From the NCBI GenBank assembly GCA_022800815.1, contig JAAWRC010000010.1, positions 29,463 to 93,462 of the forward strand: 64,000 nt of DNA, written 5' to 3'. The translations under genes were made by a program, and so were the position numbers. Below, one piece after another: positions 26,301-34,039 of the stretch (positions are counted from its first letter, which is position 1; every line of letters starts with the position of its first letter). This DNA is from Lachnospiraceae bacterium (GTDB lineage Bacteria; Bacillota; Clostridia; Lachnospirales; Lachnospiraceae). Below the pieces are notes generated by a model that saw only the letters and a program-made list of their open reading frames with translations, did no database searches and was not told where the DNA came from.

Positions 26301-27871
26301 AAAAGCTGGAGAACCAGGAGGGAGCGGTGGAGGATTCCGGGAGCGGGGACGGCGGCCTTGCGGAGGAGGCTTTGTCTGAGGAGCCGGAATCCGGCGCCGG
26401 CCAGGCTCTGACTGCGGCACCCTTCTCCAGGCAGGGCGCCAGCGATTCTTCGGGTGCCGACCAGTCTGGTATAGATTCCGCTGCCACGTCCACGGAGTCC
26501 GGCGCTGCTCCGGCCGAAACCACGCCCGCAGAGGATGAGAGTGGAAGTAATCCGGCCGAAACCACGCCCGCCGGGGACGAGAGCGGAAGCATTTCGGCCG
26601 AGACCATGCCCGAAGAGAGCGAGAGCGGAAGCGCTCCGGCCGAAACCATGTCCGCAGAACAGGAGGGCAGAAACGCCCCGGTTGAAACTTCGCCTGCGGG
26701 GGATGAGAGCGGAAGCGCCCCGGTCGAGACCACGTCCGCCGGGGACGAGAGCGGAAGCATTTCGGCCGAGACCATGCCCGCAGAGAGCGAGAGCGGAAGC
26801 GCTCCGGCTGAAACCACGCCCGCCGGGGACGAGAGCGGAAGTAGCCAGGCCGAAACTCCGTCTGCGGGGGATGAGAGCGGAAGCGCACCGGCTGAGATCA
26901 CGTCGGCATGGGACGAGAGCGGAAGCGCACCGGCCGAAATCACGCTCTCCGGGAACCGGAGTGGCGGCAGCCTGGCCGACGCCCGGCTTGCGGAGGACGG
27001 GGACGACCGGATCTCGGATGAGATCATGCCGGCGGAGGGCGATGCCGAGGGAAGCGGGGGAGATTCCTCCTTTGCCGGCACGTTGAGCGGCGGCGACGGG
27101 TACGCCTACACCTTCGAGGGCGCACGTACCATTGAGACCATCACGGCCCCCTTAGGTTCCCCTCACAAGGGCGATGAGGTGGCCAGACGGAATATCTGGG
27201 CACCGGAGGGTACCCAGACCGAGTACGGCTATCAGTATTTGGATGCAGTCTACGGAAACACCGAGTCGGAGAGCCGTTACAGCCATATGGCCAACATGGA
27301 ATGGGCCGCCTCCACCCTGGCAGGTGACCAGATCATCATCCTGCGCTATTACCGTGACGTGGATACTCCGGAGTCTCCCGGCACCGACTATGGCTACCGG
27401 GTGGTTCACGAATACTACCTGGAGGATGCCGGCGGGGGCTGGAGCCTGGAGGGCAGGAGCGAGGTCGGCCGGGAGCCTGGATCCGATGGCCAAAGGTACG
27501 ACCAGAGTAATGTGGCTAAACAGCCCGAGTATGGGGGCAGAACATACACCTACACCGAAGACGCCTACGGCGTCTGGTCCGGAGGGCAGGAGTATGAGCC
27601 CGAGACCGGAAAGACCTATGTCACCGCCACGGAAAACAGCGAACAGATCATCATCCTGCGCTACGTCCGGAAAGCATCTTCGGAGGAGTCAGGGAAACCG
27701 GACGGGCCGGGGAAGTCTCCGACGGGTTCCTCCGGGACCCGGCCGTACCAGTCCGCCCCGACCGGGGATACGTCGGGCGGTGCCGGTCCTTGGACGGCCC
27801 TGGCGGCCGCATCGCTTGGCAGCCTTGTCATGCTGCTTTGGAAGCGCAGAATGCAAAAGAGCAAACCCTGA
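23372..27871 (+). CDS. Giant repeat-containing, cell-wall-anchored surface protein
   Basis: 1499 residues, secreted and probably wall-anchored. A signal peptide (residues 1-30) is followed by Cna_B/collagen-adhesin-like beta modules (about 35-690; e.g. GLAAGRYTIEDLAVSGY, NLPRGRYEVTEY). Four MucBP-like modules begin YGYRYVHEYYL (25447), GSYKYVHVYYH (25879), GTYKVVHEYYF (26266) and YGYRVVHEYYL (27391). Each ends QIIILRY. Module 3 is split by twelve 14-residue Ser/Gly/Glu repeats (26498-27001). The C-terminus has SAPTGDTSG, a hydrophobic helix and KRRMQKSKP, a variant sortase signal. Likely an adhesin; ligand unknown. Confidence 0.85.
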   Translation: MKFSKKCVRIFGGCILFFTFALALATAAKAVSNQWDADGSYSLVIQKQFDSTLSRDVLDKAKEETYRFRVEGYRLDGDKNKIQIDDIVEIGPNSANWTGNSTTGEPWKLSETLKSKGPIHVSVTEITNDVTLLVNGKEYNMGDSRAEVSNLYTEAPQVRDLNSNGKITLSRPKTKMVYKNGTLVEEAVTATSTFLIKHEWPWTDDKVAKPQNWTQMPEKVVTLKPGDTYNYTGLAAGRYTIEDLAVSGYKIQLGSRTKDVPAGKTGEFYINSKPGKLIITAGGTQNDGDHHYYTIKRVSAPAGAEPFEDRTTQAVVSGGRYSVTNLPRGRYEVTEYTFSGAPTKFKVRVPETTETDKSFKFRDFTAQGKTITRYYITMGGDYVDGFRYGPMYNAAGRMLPETSLYNVRYIADFLQADGTTKRLGYSASNRKGNYYYTLNDTIIPGTGSQRLAFGVGETAANKGGYCLLRWTEHTRTTKTETKDYDNIDYTFTVDDRGWMEITAPTVTSADIGADRITYTYTVRKDVGGPAVGTLTLKPGETGKLEGLEAGSYFVRETVNLDQPDGFQMEISGDPFGSTEAGTSFDLVTMGDRALTITKPTAVNDGGRTYTFKVERTGGKELPTPFTPRTVTLKAGESSGGIVLPEGEYKITPTDDMTEVFQLTCSDSTQVHAEVPSAQSATVTFTNVFTEGNYGYRYVHEYYLKNGDEDKYSYEGCSPVTTVGGRDNDQETYGSVDVTKEPAFTFTGADGEKQTYSYAYMPDNNGYGYANEGKTAGRSSVDGLRPSNQSIEKRTGTPISYSVDATLTGNKSIGVDENKSQIIILRYFRVLPQNQKGSYKYVHVYYHRNRDGTVAWEGTSDIQEATGQLGLSYPAKNIPLVPNYRPEGEDQTYHYVHNNRPTCGVLADDPHDTNAALIEGMATSKPDAQQRYYPNSDGDSVVATEDGKQIIILRYYREEDPVVTNGTYKVVHEYYFREKLENQEGAVEDSGSGDGGLAEEALSEEPESGAGQALTAAPFSRQGASDSSGADQSGIDSAATSTESGAAPAETTPAEDESGSNPAETTPAGDESGSISAETMPEESESGSAPAETMSAEQEGRNAPVETSPAGDESGSAPVETTSAGDESGSISAETMPAESESGSAPAETTPAGDESGSSQAETPSAGDESGSAPAEITSAWDESGSAPAEITLSGNRSGGSLADARLAEDGDDRISDEIMPAEGDAEGSGGDSSFAGTLSGGDGYAYTFEGARTIETITAPLGSPHKGDEVARRNIWAPEGTQTEYGYQYLDAVYGNTESESRYSHMANMEWAASTLAGDQIIILRYYRDVDTPESPGTDYGYRVVHEYYLEDAGGGWSLEGRSEVGREPGSDGQRYDQSNVAKQPEYGGRTYTYTEDAYGVWSGGQEYEPETGKTYVTATENSEQIIILRYVRKASSEESGKPDGPGKSPTGSSGTRPYQSAPTGDTSGGAGPWTALAAASLGSLVMLLWKRRMQKSKP
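26498..27001 (+). repeat. Twelve tandem 42-bp coding repeats
   Basis: Twelve 14-codon units of consensus SGSAPAETTPAGDE, no unit longer or shorter. Some units are nearly identical (units 3 and 7; 2 and 8) and the last two have diverged. They form an unstructured acidic spacer inserted inside the third MucBP-like module, probably variable in copy number between strains. Confidence 0.9.
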
Positions 27872-27952
27872 GAATGGAAAGCTCCGAGAAGAGCAAGCCT
27901 TGAAAATGGCAAGTTTTGAAAATGCCCTGTGACAGGGAGGGTGAACGACATG

Positions 27953-27992
27953 GTCCCGGGACTTTCTGAGTCTTCTCAGAGGTTCCCGGGAC
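27953..27992 (+). terminator. Long GC-rich hairpin after the surface protein gene
   Basis: Arms GTCCCGGGA (27953-27961) and TCCCGGGAC (27984-27992) are perfect, with an inner TCTGAG/CTCAGA stem. Only a short T tract follows, so termination efficiency is uncertain. The rest of the 27872-28255 gap holds the sodium-pump operon promoter and nothing else recognised. Confidence 0.55.
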
Positions 27993-28106
27993 TTTCCGCT
28001 CTAAAAATCACAGTGGGAAAATCGAAAGACGGCCATGCCGCAGAGACCGACCCGGAGGGTGACAGAAAAAACTGCTGAAAATACCGTCGAAATTCTTAAA
28101 ATATCC

Positions 28107-28135
28107 TTGATAATTAATTGTCTATGGGCTATAAT
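28107..28135 (+). promoter_or_regulatory. Sigma-A promoter of the sodium-pump decarboxylase operon
   Basis: TTGATA (28107-28112), 17 bp spacer, perfect TATAAT (28130-28135). It leaves an untranslated leader of about 115 nt before ATG 28256. Confidence 0.75.
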
Positions 28136-28255
28136 TATAATCGGCAGAAATTGGTTTTACTTTTTATAAATCCGAAAAAAGCGCCGTCGGGAAGGATATT
28201 TTACGCATCGGCACGTTTTTCCGGATACTACGTAATGAAAATGGAGGACTGCAAA

Positions 28256-29710
28256 ATGAGTAATTTATCTACAGGAAAAGCAAGCGAGAGAATCGCCGGC
28301 TTACTGGACGCTCAGAGTTTTGTGGAAATCGGGAGCTACGTGACTGCAAGGAGCACCGATTTCAATCTGGCGGACAAGGAAACTCCGGCGGACGGCGTGA
28401 TTACCGGCTATGGCACCATCGACGAAAAGTTGGTGTACGTGTACAGTCAGGATGCCTCCGTGCTGGGCGGTTCCATGGGTGAGATGCATGCAAAGAAAAT
28501 TTCCGCTGTCTATGCCCTGGCCATGAAGATGGGCGCCCCCATCATCGGTCTGATCGACTGCGCCGGGCTGAGGCTTCAGGAGGGAACCGACGCCCTCCAG
28601 GCTTTCGGCGAGCTTTATAAGAATCAGGCGGACGCTTCCGGCGTCATCCCGCAGATCACGGCCGTGTTCGGCACCTGCGGCGGCGGCATGGGGATGGTTC
28701 CCGCACTGACGGATTTCACCTTTATGGAGAAGGAGCAGGCGAAGCTGTTTGTGAACGCTCCCAATGCCCTGGACGGAAATACCACTGCCAAGTGCGACAC
28801 GGCCTCCGCAGCATATCAGAGCGAGAAGGTCGGCTCCGTGGACGTGGCCGCTTCCGAGGCGGAGCTCTTTGAGGAGATCAAGGCCTTGGTTTCCGTTTTG
28901 CCGGCCAACAATGAAGACGACCTGTCCTACGGAGAATGTACGGACGATCTGAACCGTGTATGTGAAGGACTGGAAAACTGCACAGGAGATACCTCCATCG
29001 CCCTGTCCATGATTTCAGACGACAATTTCTTCTTTGAGACGAAGAGAGCATATGCGAAGGAGATGGTCACCGGCTTCATCCGCCTGAACGGGAGCACCGT
29101 GGGTGCGGTGGCGAACCGCTCGGAGCTCTGCGACGAGGACGGAAACGTGACGGAGACCTTTGACGGTACCCTGACCAGCGCAGGCTGCGAGAAGGCGGCT
29201 GAGTTTGTGGAGTTCTGTGATGCATTCGGGATTCCCGTTCTGACCCTCACCAACGTAAAGGGCTATAAGGCCAACAAGCACCAGGAGAGAAAGATCGCAA
29301 AATCCGCAGCCAAGATGACTTATGCCTTTGCGGACGCAACCGTGCCCAAGGTCAACGTGATCGTCGGGGAGGCTTACGGCAGCGCATATGTTGCTATGAA
29401 CAGCAAATCCATCGGCGCCGACATGGTATTCGCATGGCCCTCTGCCTCCATCGGAATGATGGACGCCAAGAGTGCGGCCCGGATCATTTACGCCGACGAG
29501 ATTGAGAAGGCGGAGGATGGCGCCGCTCTTCTTTCGGAGAAGACGAAGGCTTATGCCGAGCTTCAAGAAAGTGCCCTGTCTGCGGCGAAGAGGGGCTATG
29601 TGGACAATATCATCGACGCACAGGATACCAGAAAATATGTGATCGGGGCCTTCGAGATGCTCTTCACTAAGAGAGATGAGCGTCCCGCAAAGAAGCACGG
29701 CACAGTATAA
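28256..29710 (+). CDS. mmdA: Acyl-CoA carboxyltransferase subunit (MmdA-like)
   Basis: Carboxyltransferase of the acetyl/propionyl-CoA carboxylase beta-alpha fusion type (crotonase fold), expected to move CO2 between an acyl-CoA and biotin on the carrier protein. The two oxyanion-hole regions appear as CAGLRLQEGTDAL / TCGGGMGMVPALTDF in the N-half and VGEAYGSAYVAMNSK / WPSASIGMMDAKSAA in the C-half. At 484 residues it is somewhat shorter than typical MmdA (about 510). Start ATG 28256 has GGAGGA upstream. The same operon also encodes an oadA-type carboxyltransferase, so the true acceptor is open. Confidence 0.82.
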   Translation: MSNLSTGKASERIAGLLDAQSFVEIGSYVTARSTDFNLADKETPADGVITGYGTIDEKLVYVYSQDASVLGGSMGEMHAKKISAVYALAMKMGAPIIGLIDCAGLRLQEGTDALQAFGELYKNQADASGVIPQITAVFGTCGGGMGMVPALTDFTFMEKEQAKLFVNAPNALDGNTTAKCDTASAAYQSEKVGSVDVAASEAELFEEIKALVSVLPANNEDDLSYGECTDDLNRVCEGLENCTGDTSIALSMISDDNFFFETKRAYAKEMVTGFIRLNGSTVGAVANRSELCDEDGNVTETFDGTLTSAGCEKAAEFVEFCDAFGIPVLTLTNVKGYKANKHQERKIAKSAAKMTYAFADATVPKVNVIVGEAYGSAYVAMNSKSIGADMVFAWPSASIGMMDAKSAARIIYADEIEKAEDGAALLSEKTKAYAELQESALSAAKRGYVDNIIDAQDTRKYVIGAFEMLFTKRDERPAKKHGTV

Positions 29711-29711
29711 G

Positions 29712-29761
29712 TATGAAAGCGAGCTTTCATATCTACCTTTATGGCAGGTGCAAGACCTGCC
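29712..29761 (+). other. Two intercistronic hairpins between mmdA-like gene and oadG
   Basis: TATGAAAGC-GA-GCTTTCATA (29712-29731) and GGCAGGT-GCAAG-ACCTGCC (29743-29761) are perfect stems in the 78-bp gap. There is no T tract, so they are likelier mRNA processing or stability elements than terminators. Confidence 0.55.
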
Positions 29762-29788
29762 AAATAGAGGAAAAAATGAGGTGACCAT

Positions 29789-30118
29789 ATGAGCTTAAGC
29801 AATGTATTCTTAAATGCTCTTTCCAATACCCTGCTGGGTATGGGGACCGTGTTTGTGGTGTTGATCATCATTATTTTCGTGATCATGCTGATGAGCAAGG
29901 CGGTTCGTTCCATTGAAGGGAAAGGGAAGGAAAAGGAAGCGCCTGCGGTGAAGGCTCCGGCTCCTGTGCCGGTGGCGCCCGTGGTTGAGGAAGAGGTGGC
30001 AGATGACCTGGAGCTGGTTGCGGTGATCACTGCGGCGGTGGCGGCTTCCATGGGAAGTTCGTCCACGGACGGTTTTGTGGTGCGTTCCATCAAGAGAGCA
30101 AAAAACAGAAATTGGTAA
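29789..30118 (+). CDS. oadG: Sodium pump decarboxylase gamma subunit (OadG family)
   Basis: 109 residues with one N-terminal transmembrane helix (TLLGMGTVFVVLIIIIFVIM, about 11-30) and a charged, Pro/Ala/Val-rich cytoplasmic region ending KRAKNRNW. This fits the gamma subunit, which holds the carboxyltransferase and beta subunits of Na+-translocating decarboxylases together at the membrane. The segment VAVITAAVAASMGSSS resembles the conserved OadG/MmdD C-terminal 'aAIaAAia' motif. Confidence 0.85.
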   Translation: MSLSNVFLNALSNTLLGMGTVFVVLIIIIFVIMLMSKAVRSIEGKGKEKEAPAVKAPAPVPVAPVVEEEVADDLELVAVITAAVAASMGSSSTDGFVVRSIKRAKNRNW

Positions 30119-30197
30119 ACAAATATCTTTCAGGAGGAAACACCCCAGGGGTGTACCTGTATGTCCTGAGAAGACGGACAAGAAGGAGGAAACTAGA

Positions 30198-30569
30198 ATG
30201 AAGAATTATACAATCACAGTGAATGGCGTGGCTTATGACGTAACCGTAGAAGAGGCAGGAGCGGGAAGCGCACCTGTGGCAGCAGCTCCCAAGGCGGCAC
30301 CGAAGGCTGCTCCCAAAGCAGCTCCCAAGGCGGCAGCTCCTGCGGCAGGGGCCGGCAGCATCCAGGTGAAGGCCGGTGCGGCGGGCAAGGTCTTTAAGGT
30401 CGAGGCTTCCGTGGGTCAGGCGATGAAGGCCGGCGATCCGGTGGTCATCATCGAGGCCATGAAGATGGAGATCCCGGTGGTTGCTCCCGAGGACGGCACC
30501 GTGGCCAGCATCGACGTAACCGTGGGCCAGGAGATTGCGGCGGGCGCAGTGCTCGCAACTCTGAACTAA
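30198..30569 (+). CDS. Biotin carboxyl carrier protein of the decarboxylase
   Basis: 123 residues: an N-terminal beta segment (MKNYTITVNGVAYDV), an Ala/Pro/Lys hinge with repeated AAPKAAPKAAPK (about 30-55) and a C-terminal biotinyl domain. Its EAMKMEIPV motif carries the biotinylated Lys. It shuttles CO2 from the carboxyltransferase to the beta-subunit sodium pump. GGAGG precedes ATG 30198. Confidence 0.9.
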   Translation: MKNYTITVNGVAYDVTVEEAGAGSAPVAAAPKAAPKAAPKAAPKAAAPAAGAGSIQVKAGAAGKVFKVEASVGQAMKAGDPVVIIEAMKMEIPVVAPEDGTVASIDVTVGQEIAAGAVLATLN

Positions 30570-30574
30570 CACTC

Positions 30575-30612
30575 ATTTCCATTGTTCTATGCACACGGGT
30601 GCATAAGGAAAT
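30575..30612 (+). other. Intercistronic hairpin before oadB
   Basis: TATGCAC-ACGG-GTGCATA (30588-30605), extended by an outer ATTTCC/GGAAAT pairing (30575-30580 with 30607-30612). It ends 24 nt before the oadB ribosome site and could tune subunit ratios. Confidence 0.5.
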
Positions 30613-30649
30613 CGAAACTTATTTACAATGCGAAATGGGAGGTAGCGCA

Positions 30650-31804
30650 ATGAATATATTAGATACGTTGGGGAACCTGCTGGAGCAGACTGCGTTTTTC
30701 AGCCTCACCTGGGGAAACTACCTGATGATCGTGGTCGCCTGCGTGTTCCTTTACCTGGCAATCGCCAAGGGCTTTGAGCCGCTTCTCTTGACGCCCATCG
30801 CCTTCGGCATGTTACTTGTAAATATTTACCCTCAGATCATGGCGGAGCCGACGGTGGTGGACGGCGTGGAGCAGGCCGGCGGCGTGCTCTGGTATTTCTT
30901 CCAGCTGGACGAGTGGGCCATCCTGCCCTGCCTCATCTTCATGGGCGTGGGCGCCCAGACGGACTTCGGCCCGCTGATCGCCAACCCGAAGAGCTTCCTC
31001 CTCGGAGCGGCGGCTCAGTTCGGTATTTATGCGGCCTATATCGGCGCTATGCTGATGGGCTTCAACGGGATGGAATCAGCAGCCATCGCCATCATCGGCG
31101 GTGCAGACGGCCCCACCTCCATCTTCTTGGCCAACAAGCTGGGACAGCAGCAGATTTTAGGACCCATCGCCGTGGCGGCTTATTCCTATATGTCCCTGGT
31201 TCCGATCATCCAGCCGCCTATTATGAAGGCACTGACCACGGAGAAGGAGCGGAAGATCAAGATGGAACAGCTCCGCCCGGTTTCCAAGCTGGAGAGGATC
31301 CTCTTCCCGGTGATCGTCACTATCGTTGTCTGTATGATCCTGCCCTCCACGGCGCCCTTGGTCGGTATGCTGATGCTCGGCAACCTGTTTAAGGAGTCCG
31401 GCGTGGTGAGACAGCTCACGGAGACGGCTTCCAATGCGATGATGTATATCGTGGTTATTCTCCTCGGCACTTCCGTGGGAGCCACCACCAGCGCAGAGGC
31501 GTTTTTGAATTTTGCCACCATCAAGATCGTGGTTCTGGGCCTTGTGGCTTTTGCCTTCGGCACCGCAGTCGGCGTTCTCTTCGGAAAGCTGATGAGCAAG
31601 CTCTCCGGCGGCAAGATCAATCCTCTGATCGGCTCGGCCGGCGTGTCGGCCGTTCCCATGGCGGCCCGCGTGTCCCAGAAGGTGGGTGCGGAGGCAGATC
31701 CGACCAATTTCCTGCTGATGCATGCTATGGGTCCCAACGTGGCAGGCGTGATCGGTACGGCTGTGGCTGCCGGTACGTTTATGGCTGTGTTCGGCGTGAA
31801 ATAA
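30650..31804 (+). CDS. oadB: Na+-translocating decarboxylase beta subunit
   Basis: 384-residue polytopic membrane protein that decarboxylates carboxybiotin and exports Na+. Family signatures include IGGADGPTSIFLANKL (the acidic GADGPT motif used in Na+ coupling), AAYSYMSLVPIIQPPIMKAL, and NFLLMHAMGPNVAGVIGTAVAAG near the end. Start ATG 30650 has GGGAGG; the frame is open further upstream but without a ribosome site. Length is normal for OadB/MmdB/GcdB. Confidence 0.93.
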   Translation: MNILDTLGNLLEQTAFFSLTWGNYLMIVVACVFLYLAIAKGFEPLLLTPIAFGMLLVNIYPQIMAEPTVVDGVEQAGGVLWYFFQLDEWAILPCLIFMGVGAQTDFGPLIANPKSFLLGAAAQFGIYAAYIGAMLMGFNGMESAAIAIIGGADGPTSIFLANKLGQQQILGPIAVAAYSYMSLVPIIQPPIMKALTTEKERKIKMEQLRPVSKLERILFPVIVTIVVCMILPSTAPLVGMLMLGNLFKESGVVRQLTETASNAMMYIVVILLGTSVGATTSAEAFLNFATIKIVVLGLVAFAFGTAVGVLFGKLMSKLSGGKINPLIGSAGVSAVPMAARVSQKVGAEADPTNFLLMHAMGPNVAGVIGTAVAAGTFMAVFGVK

Positions 31805-31863
31805 TGACGTGGCGGCAAAGGCTGTTGCCGTCGCCTATGATATAGAAGACAGGAGGAATTAAC

Positions 31864-33270
31864 ATGTCACAGGTTGAAAAAAGACCGGTAAAAATTACCG
31901 AGACCATACTGCGTGACGCTCACCAGAGTTTGATCGCAACAAGAATGACCACGGAGCAGATGCTGCCCATTGTGGACAAGATGGATAAGATCGGCTACCA
32001 TGCCGTGGAGTGCTGGGGCGGAGCCACCTTCGATTCCTGCCTCCGCTTCCTGAAGGAAGATCCCTGGGAGAGACTGAGAAAGTTAAAGGACGGCTTCAAG
32101 AACACGAAGCTGCAGATGCTCTTCCGCGGCCAGAATATTTTGGGTTACAATCATTATCCCGACGACGTGGTGGAGTATTTCGTGCAGAAATCCATCGCCA
32201 ACGGCATTGACATCATCCGTATTTTTGACTGCCTGAACGATATCCGCAATCTGGAGTGCGCAGTCAAGGCGGCTATCAAGGAGAAGGGCCATGCGCAGGT
32301 TGCCCTTTCCTATACGCTGGGTGACGCCTACACGCTGGACTACTGGATGGATATCGCCAAGAAGATCGAGGACATGGGCGCCCATTCCATTTGTATCAAG
32401 GATATGGCGGGCCTTTTAGTTCCCGCCAAGGCTACGGAGCTGGTTCAGGCGCTTAAATCCGCCACGACGCTGCCTATTGACCTGCATACTCATTATACCT
32501 CCGGTGTCGCTTCCATGACTTATATGAAAGCGGTGGAGGCGGGCTGTGATATCATCGACACGGCCATGTCGCCTCTGGCCCTGGGCACCAGCCAGCCGGC
32601 CACCGAGGTCATGGTGGAAGCCTTCAAGGGCACGCCCTATGACACGGGCCTTGACATCACGGCGCTCTCCGAGATTGCGGAGCACTTTACGCCCATCCGT
32701 GAGGAAGCCCTTAAGAGCGGTCTCTTAAATCCCAAGGTTCTGGGCGTCAACATCAAGACCCTGATGTACCAGGTGCCCGGCGGTATGCTCTCCAACCTGC
32801 TGTCCCAGCTGAAGGAGCAGGGCGCAGAGGATAAGTTCCAGGCCGTGCTGGAAGAGGTTCCGAGGGTGAGAAAAGACTTCGGTGAGCCGCCCTTGGTTAC
32901 GCCCTCTAGCCAGATCGTGGGAACCCAGGCCGTGTTCAACGTGCTGATGGGCGAGCGCTACAAGATGGTGACCAACGAGTCCAAGAAGTTACTCCGGGGC
33001 GAGTTTGGCCAGACCGTAAAGCCCATGGATCCGGATGTGATCAAGAAGTGCATCGGCGATGCGGAGCGGATCACCTGCCGTCCCGCCGACAAGCTGGAGC
33101 CCAAGCTTGTCCAGTATGAGAAAGAGATGGCCCAGTGGAAAGAGCAGGACGAGGACGTCCTTTCCTACGCTCTCTTCCCCCAGGTGGCCGTGGACTTCTT
33201 CAAATACAGAGAGGCCCAGAAAACCAAGGTGGATCCCACCCTTGCCAAGGATGGGAGTTACCCTGTTTAA
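31864..33270 (+). CDS. oadA: Oxaloacetate decarboxylase alpha / pyruvate carboxylase subunit B-type carboxyltransferase
   Basis: 468 residues. TIM-barrel carboxyltransferase: TETILRDAHQSLIATRM contains the catalytic/metal Asp, CWGGATFDSCLRFL follows, and metal-binding DLHTHYTSG is present (about residue 207). The PYC_OADA helical domain follows (VPGGMLSNLLSQL). The C-terminal biotinyl domain usual in OadA is missing, consistent with the separate carrier gene upstream. Together with oadB, oadG and the carrier it can form a Na+-pumping oxaloacetate decarboxylase yielding pyruvate. Confidence 0.92.
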   Translation: MSQVEKRPVKITETILRDAHQSLIATRMTTEQMLPIVDKMDKIGYHAVECWGGATFDSCLRFLKEDPWERLRKLKDGFKNTKLQMLFRGQNILGYNHYPDDVVEYFVQKSIANGIDIIRIFDCLNDIRNLECAVKAAIKEKGHAQVALSYTLGDAYTLDYWMDIAKKIEDMGAHSICIKDMAGLLVPAKATELVQALKSATTLPIDLHTHYTSGVASMTYMKAVEAGCDIIDTAMSPLALGTSQPATEVMVEAFKGTPYDTGLDITALSEIAEHFTPIREEALKSGLLNPKVLGVNIKTLMYQVPGGMLSNLLSQLKEQGAEDKFQAVLEEVPRVRKDFGEPPLVTPSSQIVGTQAVFNVLMGERYKMVTNESKKLLRGEFGQTVKPMDPDVIKKCIGDAERITCRPADKLEPKLVQYEKEMAQWKEQDEDVLSYALFPQVAVDFFKYREAQKTKVDPTLAKDGSYPV

Positions 33271-33292
33271 GCGATGAGCCGTGCGGAGACGG

Positions 33293-33336
33293 AAAAAAGG
33301 CGGATAAGGCTGCTCGCAGCCTTATCCGCCTTTTTT
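33293..33336 (+). terminator. Rho-independent terminator of the decarboxylase operon
   Basis: A 20-bp perfect stem, AAAAAAGGCGGATAAGGCTG with its complement, has a CTCG tetraloop and ends in TTTTTT. It starts 22 bp after the oadA stop. Confidence 0.95.
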
Positions 33337-33347
33337 CTGGCTCCATA

Positions 33348-33446
33348 GGGCGAATGCCCACAGCGAGGAAAGCCGTAAGGCTTTGCGAGCTGTGCACGGC
33401 GGGGGCGGGAAGGCGAATGCCCATGGCGAGGTCACGGGCATTCACC
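33348..33446. repeat. Duplicated GGCGAATGCCC element with inverted partner
   Basis: GGGCGAATGCCCACAGCGAG (33348-33367) recurs as AGGCGAATGCCCATGGCGAG at 33411-33430. GGGCATTCACC (33436-33446) is the inverted partner of GGCGAATGCCC (33412-33422, one mismatch). A small AAAGCC-GTAA-GGCTTT hairpin sits between. Looks like an intergenic REP-like repeat; it overlaps the end of the DUF2000 gene. Confidence 0.5.
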
Positions 33447-33864
33447 GTAAAAGCGGCATACTGCCCGTGAGCCTGTTGACCTTCTTTTTCGCACCGCAGA
33501 TCGCAATCCCCAGATACCGGAGATCACTTTCCGGAACCCGGCCCATCTCCTCCACGAACTCCCCGTAGGTTTTACAGCCCTGAGCCAGATCAGAGAAATC
33601 CACGCCGGTCAGTTCTTCAAAATCAGGTTGGTCAAGCTGTCTTTTGATCTGTCGGATGATTTCCGGCGATCCTTTTAAGATGGGCACGGGAAACTCGATG
33701 ATTCCGAGATGCCTGCTGCCGCTTTGGTCAGTTACGTCGGCACCCACCATTCCTGGCAGTTCCTTTCCCAGGGTAATGCCCAGGATTGCCGCCGTGTTGG
33801 CGATCATGCCGGCCGGCAGTTTCTCATCAATGATCATAACGCACTTTTCGTTTTGCCAGTCCAT
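33442..33864 (-). CDS. DUF2000 family protein
   Basis: 140-residue soluble protein. KCVMIIDEKLPAGMIANTAAILGITLGK is the typical DUF2000 opening, followed by GADVTDQSG and PVPILKG. The family is small, alpha/beta, and resembles peptidyl-tRNA hydrolase II-like folds; function unknown. Its last codons overlap an inverted repeat. Stands alone on the minus strand, facing the terminator of the decarboxylase operon. Confidence 0.8.
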   Translation of the reverse strand: MDWQNEKCVMIIDEKLPAGMIANTAAILGITLGKELPGMVGADVTDQSGSRHLGIIEFPVPILKGSPEIIRQIKRQLDQPDFEELTGVDFSDLAQGCKTYGEFVEEMGRVPESDLRYLGIAICGAKKKVNRLTGSMPLLR

Positions 33865-34039
33865 GTTTGTCTTGGTTCCTTTCTCAAGAAGATTGTATGT
33901 CCATTGTATCAGGGAGGATTCCTGCCGGCTTGTAAAATATCTTCTTTCTTTATTGCTGTTTGAAGTTGAATCTTACAACGGTTATGGATATAATATCATT
34001 GTCCCATCGGTGTCTTTTGCAGAAAGGCGGATTATCGAT

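Noticed and set aside
24683..27081. Long minus-strand frames across the surface protein, including a Ser/Ala/Pro repeat frame at 26290-27081
   Set aside because: Mirror of the tandem coding repeats; no start signals, and the plus strand has signal peptide, modules and sorting signal in one frame.
27950..28078. 42-codon ORF with a ribosome-like site covering the hairpin after the surface protein gene
   Set aside because: Composition is arbitrary, it overlaps a probable terminator, and no similarity is recognisable.
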